Below, one piece after another: positions 6,505-9,813 of a stretch of DNA of 9,813 nucleotides. The DNA is taken from contig CAZMVD010000147.1 of NCBI GenBank assembly GCA_964569425.1, positions 1-9,813 on the forward strand, given 5' to 3'. Below the pieces are notes generated by a model, which was not told the DNA's origin, did not search any database, and saw only the letters and a list, made by a program, of their open reading frames with translations. The DNA is from JACQXM01 sp964569425. Lineage in GTDB: Bacteria > Planctomycetota > Phycisphaerae > UBA1845. The position numbers and the translations under genes were made by a program. How positions within the stretch are numbered: position 1 is the first letter of the stretch; each line of letters starts with the position of its first letter.

Positions 6505-6711
6505 ATGTCTCTGCGTTGGTTTCACCTGGTTTTTCTGCTGTGCGCCATGATCGTGTGCGATCTGTTCGGTGCCTGGGCCGTTTGGAGCCACAGCCGCACC
6601 GGCGAAACCGCGACCCTGGCCGCCGGCGTGCTGAGCTTCCTCGTCGGCCTCGGCATCGCCGGCTACGCCATCTGGGTGGTGACCAAGCTGAATCGCGCCA
6701 AAGTGGAGTAG
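6505..6711 (+). CDS. Small two-helix membrane protein, function unknown
   Basis: A 68-residue protein that I cannot assign to a named family. It has two predicted membrane helices, about residues 4-27 (beginning MSLRWFHLVFLLCAM) and 36-60 (AGVLSFLVGLGIAGYAIWVV), joined by a short polar loop with SHSRTGET, and a basic tail KLNRAKVE. The start at 6505 is set by a near-perfect Shine-Dalgarno GGAGGTG (6491-6497) 7 nt upstream; a longer in-frame start at 6439 would add a 22-residue Arg-rich stretch with no such support. It is a single gene, convergent with asnB, ending 40 nt from the asnB stop. It may be a small accessory subunit of a respiratory or transport complex, but nothing in the neighbourhood proves this. 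Confidence 0.7.
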   Translation: MSLRWFHLVFLLCAMIVCDLFGAWAVWSHSRTGETATLAAGVLSFLVGLGIAGYAIWVVTKLNRAKVE

Positions 6712-6737
6712 TCGCCGCGCGAGCGATTCGCGGCGAC
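6711..6737. terminator. 9-bp hairpin between convergent genes
   Basis: GTCGCCGCG (6711-6719) pairs perfectly with CGCGGCGAC (6729-6737) around a 9-nt loop. It starts at the last base of the small membrane protein's stop codon and ends 14 nt before the asnB stop, so it can serve both transcripts. No T-tract is present on either side. Confidence 0.5.
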
Positions 6738-6751
6738 CCGCCCACGAGCGT

Positions 6752-8662
6752 TCAGCGCGCGCCGCGCCCGCGCCACCAGCAGAGTGACAACAGCGCAAAC
6801 AGCACGTCGGCATGGTCCGCCCGCCGCGCCGCATGATCCGCGTACAACCGCGCCACCGCGTCGGATGACAGGAACCCGAACGACTCAACCGCCGCTCGCG
6901 TCACCGTGTCGTGAAACATCGCGCGCATCGGCCCCCGCAAGTACTCGCCCACCGGCACCTCGAAGCCCTGCTTGGGCCGATCGAGCACCTCATCCGGCAG
7001 CCGCCCGCGATAAGCGTCGCGCAGCACCGCCTTGCGCTGCCCGCGGTCGATCTTGCTCCCCGCCGGCAATGCGAATGCGGCACTCACCACCCGCGGGTCC
7101 AGCAACGGCACCCGCACCTCCAGCGAGTGCATCATGCTTGCCGTATCAACCTTGTGCAGCATGTCCGCCGGCAGGGAACACTGCACGTCGAAGGCGAGAA
7201 TTCGCGTCAGCCAATCGCGCGGCCCCAGCGGTCGTGTGCATTCCCCTGCCCGGGAAAGTGCCTGATCCATGACACTTCGTACGAGGCCCGTGTCTGCGAT
7301 GAGTCCCTCGCCCTTCGGCGACAGAATCAGCGACCACGCCACATGCCGCCCCAGCGGTTCGGCATCCGCGGTCCGCAGCAACTTGCGAAACTGCCGCACC
7401 CGGTTGCCCCATCCCGAGGTCCGCGTCGCTGCCCGGCGCTCCATCAAGGGTTCCAGCACCGCACGCCGCAGCCATCCCGGAATCCGCCGGTACGCGCGCA
7501 GCGCATCGTGCCCCAGGTACCGCCAGTACCCGCCGAACAGTTCGTCTCCCCCGTCCCCGCTCAGCGCCACCGTCACATGGCGCCGTGCCACCGCGGAAAG
7601 CAGTGCCGTCGGAATGATCGAGCTGTCGCCCACCGGCTCGGCCAGATGGTCAAGAACCTGCGGAATCGCCTCCAGCACCTCCCGCTCGCCCAGCATCACC
7701 TCATGATGGTCGCTGCCCAATTGTCGCGCCACCATCCGCGCATAGGGCGTTTCGTCGTAGCTGCGCTCCGCGTGGTAGCCCACGGAGAAAGTCTGGATGG
7801 GGCGCCCCACCGCCTCCGCCAGATGCAGCGCCACAATCGACGAGTCCAGCCCGCCGGAAAGAAAGGCGCCGAGCGGCACGTCGGCGACCCGCCGCACGGC
7901 CACCGCATCGGCGATGGCCCGGCGCAACCGCGTTCGGCTGTCGCCGTCTGTGCTCGCCGCTTCGCCCGCCAGAACCGTCGCGGGGTCGAACCATTGCTGC
8001 GATTCTTTCGCCCTTTGGTCATCGAAGCGAAGCACGCACCCGGGCGCCAAGCGCCGCGCCGCACCATAAATCGTCGCGGGATGCGCGATGTACCCGAACA
8101 GCAGATGGTGAACCAGCGCCTCCGGATCGATGTTGCGCCGGTCCAGCCCCAGCGCCTCTAATCCTCCCAGTTCGCTGGCAAAGCTCAGCCGCTGGGTCGT
8201 CAGGCAGTAATACAGCGGTTTGATGCCGAAGCGGTCGCGCGCCAGAAAGCCCTGCCGCGTCTCCGCATCATAAAACGCCAGCCCCCACATGCCGTTGAAG
8301 CGCGGCAGCGCCCCCACGCCCCACCGCGCGCAGGCGTGCAGCACGACTTCCGTGTCGCCCTCGGTGCGAAAGGAGTCGCCCGCGCCCTCCAGTTCCCGTC
8401 GCAATTCACGGTAGTTGTACAATTCCCCGTTGTATACGACGATGAACCGTCCATCGCACGATTGAAATGGTTGATGCGCCGCCCGCGTGGGGTCGAGCAC
8501 CGCCAGACGCGTGGCGCCCAACCCGACCCACCGGCCCTTCGGATTCACCCACACCCCGGCGTCATCCGGACCGCGATGCTGCAGCGCCGCGCAAGCGCCG
8601 TGCAGCGCCGCCTCGGCCACCGGCCCGCCCGCAAAATCGACGACTCCGGCGATGCCGCACAT
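6752..8662 (-). CDS. asnB: Asparagine synthetase (glutamine-hydrolysing), AsnB type
   Basis: A 636-residue cytoplasmic enzyme that hydrolyses glutamine and transfers the ammonia to an ATP-activated acid, normally aspartate. The N-terminal class II amidotransferase domain (about 2-200) starts MCGIAGVVDF, with nucleophile Cys2 exposed after Met removal, Arg52, the NGE motif (78-80) and Asp103. The synthetase domain carries the PP-loop SGGLDSS (269-275), SGDGGDELFGGY (368-379), HSLEVRVPLLD (512-522) and RPKQGFEVP (562-570). All key residues are present. The ATG has no clear Shine-Dalgarno, but it follows the TPR gene stop by 9 nt, which suggests translational coupling. AsnB-type enzymes also occur in exopolysaccharide and peptide-modification loci, so the acceptor may not be aspartate; no such neighbours are seen in this window. 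Confidence 0.93.
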   Translation of the reverse strand: MCGIAGVVDFAGGPVAEAALHGACAALQHRGPDDAGVWVNPKGRWVGLGATRLAVLDPTRAAHQPFQSCDGRFIVVYNGELYNYRELRRELEGAGDSFRTEGDTEVVLHACARWGVGALPRFNGMWGLAFYDAETRQGFLARDRFGIKPLYYCLTTQRLSFASELGGLEALGLDRRNIDPEALVHHLLFGYIAHPATIYGAARRLAPGCVLRFDDQRAKESQQWFDPATVLAGEAASTDGDSRTRLRRAIADAVAVRRVADVPLGAFLSGGLDSSIVALHLAEAVGRPIQTFSVGYHAERSYDETPYARMVARQLGSDHHEVMLGEREVLEAIPQVLDHLAEPVGDSSIIPTALLSAVARRHVTVALSGDGGDELFGGYWRYLGHDALRAYRRIPGWLRRAVLEPLMERRAATRTSGWGNRVRQFRKLLRTADAEPLGRHVAWSLILSPKGEGLIADTGLVRSVMDQALSRAGECTRPLGPRDWLTRILAFDVQCSLPADMLHKVDTASMMHSLEVRVPLLDPRVVSAAFALPAGSKIDRGQRKAVLRDAYRGRLPDEVLDRPKQGFEVPVGEYLRGPMRAMFHDTVTRAAVESFGFLSSDAVARLYADHAARRADHADVLFALLSLCWWRGRGAR

Positions 8663-8671
8663 GAAGAAAGG

Positions 8672-9394
8672 TTACGGGGTACGCGTGTCCGGGCTATCCA
8701 CCTCCGTGGGTACGCCGCCGCGCGCCGCGAGCTGCTCCTGCACCCACGAATCGGCCGGGTCGAGTCGATAGGCCGCCTGCAAGTGAAACAGTGCTGCCCG
8801 CTCGTTGCGGTGCTTCAGCAGGAAACGCGCAAACGCCCGGTGCGCCTCCGCGTTGTTGGGCTCCACCACCACCGCCTGCCGATAGCGGAGCAGCGCTCCG
8901 TCCTTGTCGTTCCGCTCCTCCAGGTCCTGCGCCAGAAACAGAAACTGCCGCGCCGATGGCCCTACGAACTGCGCCGCCCATTTGGATTGCTCCAGCGCCG
9001 CCTCGAATCGACCCTTCTGCTCCAGCGCGATGTTCCGACCCTCCAGCGACGCCAGATGCCCCGGAAGTTCCCTCAACGCGCGCGAGTAATAGTCGATCGC
9101 CGCGTCAATCTCGCGCATCGCCGCCGGATAATTGAGCTGCCGGAACTTCGCCTGCGCCTCCATCATGCTGCACACGCCGAGGTCGTGCAGGTTGTCAATT
9201 CGCTGCGGCCGCCTTTCCTCCGCCTGCCGCAGAAACACCCGCGCCGTGCCATATTCGCCCTGCAGCATCAGCCGCTGCCCCTGCCCGCGCAGCTCTTGGT
9301 AATTGGGCCCGCAGCCCGCGACCGCCACCACCCCCAGCAGCGCGGCAACGAACCCACGAAAGCGACAATGCACACCCAACGGTTGGCCGGTCAT
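8672..9394 (-). CDS. TPR-repeat lipoprotein
   Basis: Predicted 240-residue exported lipoprotein. A basic N-terminus and hydrophobic core end in lipobox VAGC (acylated Cys28). The rest is helical with TPR-like units at about 32-65, 67-112, 114-145, 150-180 and 182-213; the last two are clearest (ending in VVVEPNNAEAHRAF and AAYRLDPADSW). TPR modules mediate protein-protein contact, so it is probably an envelope assembly or scaffold factor. The ATG at 9394 is preferred because GGAGGG (complement of 9402-9407) lies 7 nt upstream; an in-frame TTG at 9433 would extend the protein by 13 residues and bury this site. It is first in a two-gene unit with asnB and divergent from the phosphoesterase-like gene. 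The partner is unknown. Confidence 0.85.
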   Translation of the reverse strand: MTGQPLGVHCRFRGFVAALLGVVAVAGCGPNYQELRGQGQRLMLQGEYGTARVFLRQAEERRPQRIDNLHDLGVCSMMEAQAKFRQLNYPAAMREIDAAIDYYSRALRELPGHLASLEGRNIALEQKGRFEAALEQSKWAAQFVGPSARQFLFLAQDLEERNDKDGALLRYRQAVVVEPNNAEAHRAFARFLLKHRNERAALFHLQAAYRLDPADSWVQEQLAARGGVPTEVDSPDTRTP

Positions 9395-9430
9395 GGAACC
9401 ACCCTCCACGCGAAGGTACGATGACAACCT

Positions 9431-9458
9431 CAATCGCGCCGCGGCGCCGCGGCGATTG
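9431..9458. promoter_or_regulatory. GC-rich near-perfect palindrome between divergent genes
   Basis: CAATCG (9431-9436) and CGATTG (9453-9458) flank a perfect 14-bp palindrome CCGCGGCGCCGCGG (9439-9452), with only an extra CG (9437-9438) breaking symmetry. It lies in the 81-bp gap between the divergent TPR lipoprotein and phosphoesterase-like genes, 17 nt before the latter's ATG. It could be an operator for a dimeric regulator or an RNA hairpin in a leader. Function is inferred from position. Confidence 0.45.
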
Positions 9459-9475
9459 AACCAGCGGGGCGCGAA

Positions 9476-9813
9476 ATGCCCGATCGATTCGTCATTCTAC
9501 ACCACACCCTCCACGATGGCGAGCACTGGGACCTGATGCTCGAATCGGGCGATTGCCTCCTTACCTGGCAACTCCCCCGCGAACCGCTCAGCCCCGCCGT
9601 CCTCCCTCTCCCCGCGCGCCGCATCGCCGATCACCGCAAACGCTACCTCGACTACGAAGGCCCCATCTCCGGCGACCGCGGCGCCGTCCGCCGCGTCGAC
9701 GCCGGCACCGTCACCATCGAGCACAGCGCCGCCGCCGGCTCCGCCACCATTGATCACGCCGCCGCCGGTTCGGCCACCATTGGCCACCACGCGGGCGCTG
9801 GCTCCGCCACTGT
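9476..9813 (+). CDS. LigD phosphoesterase (PE)-domain-like protein, N-terminal part (3' end outside window)
   Basis: An open frame of 112 codons runs off the window. It begins MPDRFVILHHTLHDGEHWDL and resembles the 3'-phosphoesterase domain of the LigD end-joining ligase, which trims 3'-phosphate and ribonucleotide ends. Signatures are a His-rich strand with HWDLMLE (17-23), LLTWQLP (28-34) and the diagnostic DHRKRYLDYEGPISG (52-66). Candidate metal/catalytic residues are His9 or His10, His17, Asp19 and His53. It starts at residue 1 of the domain, so it is probably a stand-alone PE protein; no ligase or polymerase domain is visible, though one could follow downstream. The start has only a weak GCGGGGCG-type ribosome site. 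From residue 80 an imperfect 10-11 residue tandem repeat interrupts the domain. It is divergent from the TPR lipoprotein gene. Confidence 0.72.
   Translation, partial: MPDRFVILHHTLHDGEHWDLMLESGDCLLTWQLPREPLSPAVLPLPARRIADHRKRYLDYEGPISGDRGAVRRVDAGTVTIEHSAAAGSATIDHAAAGSATIGHHAGAGSAT
9713..9813 (+). repeat. In-frame 30-33 bp tandem repeat in the phosphoesterase-like gene
   Basis: Three units, 9713-9745, 9746-9775 and 9776-9808, encode TIEHSAAAGSA, TIDHAAAGSA and TIGHHAGAGSA; a fourth starts at 9809 and is cut by the window end. Lengths are 33, 30 and 33 bp, so the frame is kept. The total copy number is unknown. Confidence 0.8.

Noticed and set aside
6911..8161. 416-codon frame antisense to asnB
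   Set aside because: The opposite strand encodes a complete AsnB with all motifs; this frame is Arg/Pro/His-rich and without domains.
9497..9790. Gly-rich minus-strand frame at the window end
   Set aside because: It is antisense to the phosphoesterase-like gene; its Gly repeats mirror the in-frame tandem repeat on the plus strand.

Overview
The window most likely comes from a GC-rich Planctomycetes-type bacterium. This is inferred, not proven. The clues are GC-rich coding, a sigma-54 type promoter, a secreted lipoprotein with an Asn/Thr/Gly linker and Cys-rich repeats, and a stand-alone LigD phosphoesterase-like protein. No RNA genes, CRISPR arrays, insertion sequences, integrases or known defence genes are visible.

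Layout. (1) Bases 1-497, plus strand: the C-terminal end of an SLC13/DASS-type membrane transporter, cut by the window edge and followed by hairpins. (2) Bases 704-2689, minus strand: a large lipoprotein with a papain-type (C1A) cysteine peptidase domain, a Pro-Gly linker, a beta-rich region and four six-cysteine repeats. It converges on the transporter. (3) Bases 2690-3172: a non-coding interval with a consensus -24/-12 sigma-54 promoter and a predicted structured leader of about 195 nt. (4) Bases 3173-6135, plus strand: the operon pntAA-pntAB-pntB, encoding the proton-translocating NAD(P) transhydrogenase in its three-subunit form. (5) Bases 6136-6504: a gene-free stretch with a 13-bp hairpin, a degenerate ATTC-rich repeat and a possible promoter. 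(6) Bases 6505-6711, plus strand: an unrecognised 68-residue protein with two predicted membrane helices. (7) Bases 6752-9394, minus strand: a two-gene unit of a TPR lipoprotein followed 9 nt later by a glutamine-dependent asparagine synthetase. (8) From base 9476, plus strand: the start of a LigD phosphoesterase-like protein, divergent from the TPR gene and carrying an in-frame tandem repeat where it leaves the window.

How the genes relate. The only firmly functional multigene unit is pnt, which links the proton-motive force to NADPH supply. The asnB/TPR pair looks translationally linked, but its substrate is unknown. The transporter, peptidase and phosphoesterase are not obviously connected to their neighbours. 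I see no strong case for a new multigene system. The most unusual points are the sigma-54 promoter and structured leader before pnt, the modular Cys-repeat peptidase, and the repeat-interrupted phosphoesterase.
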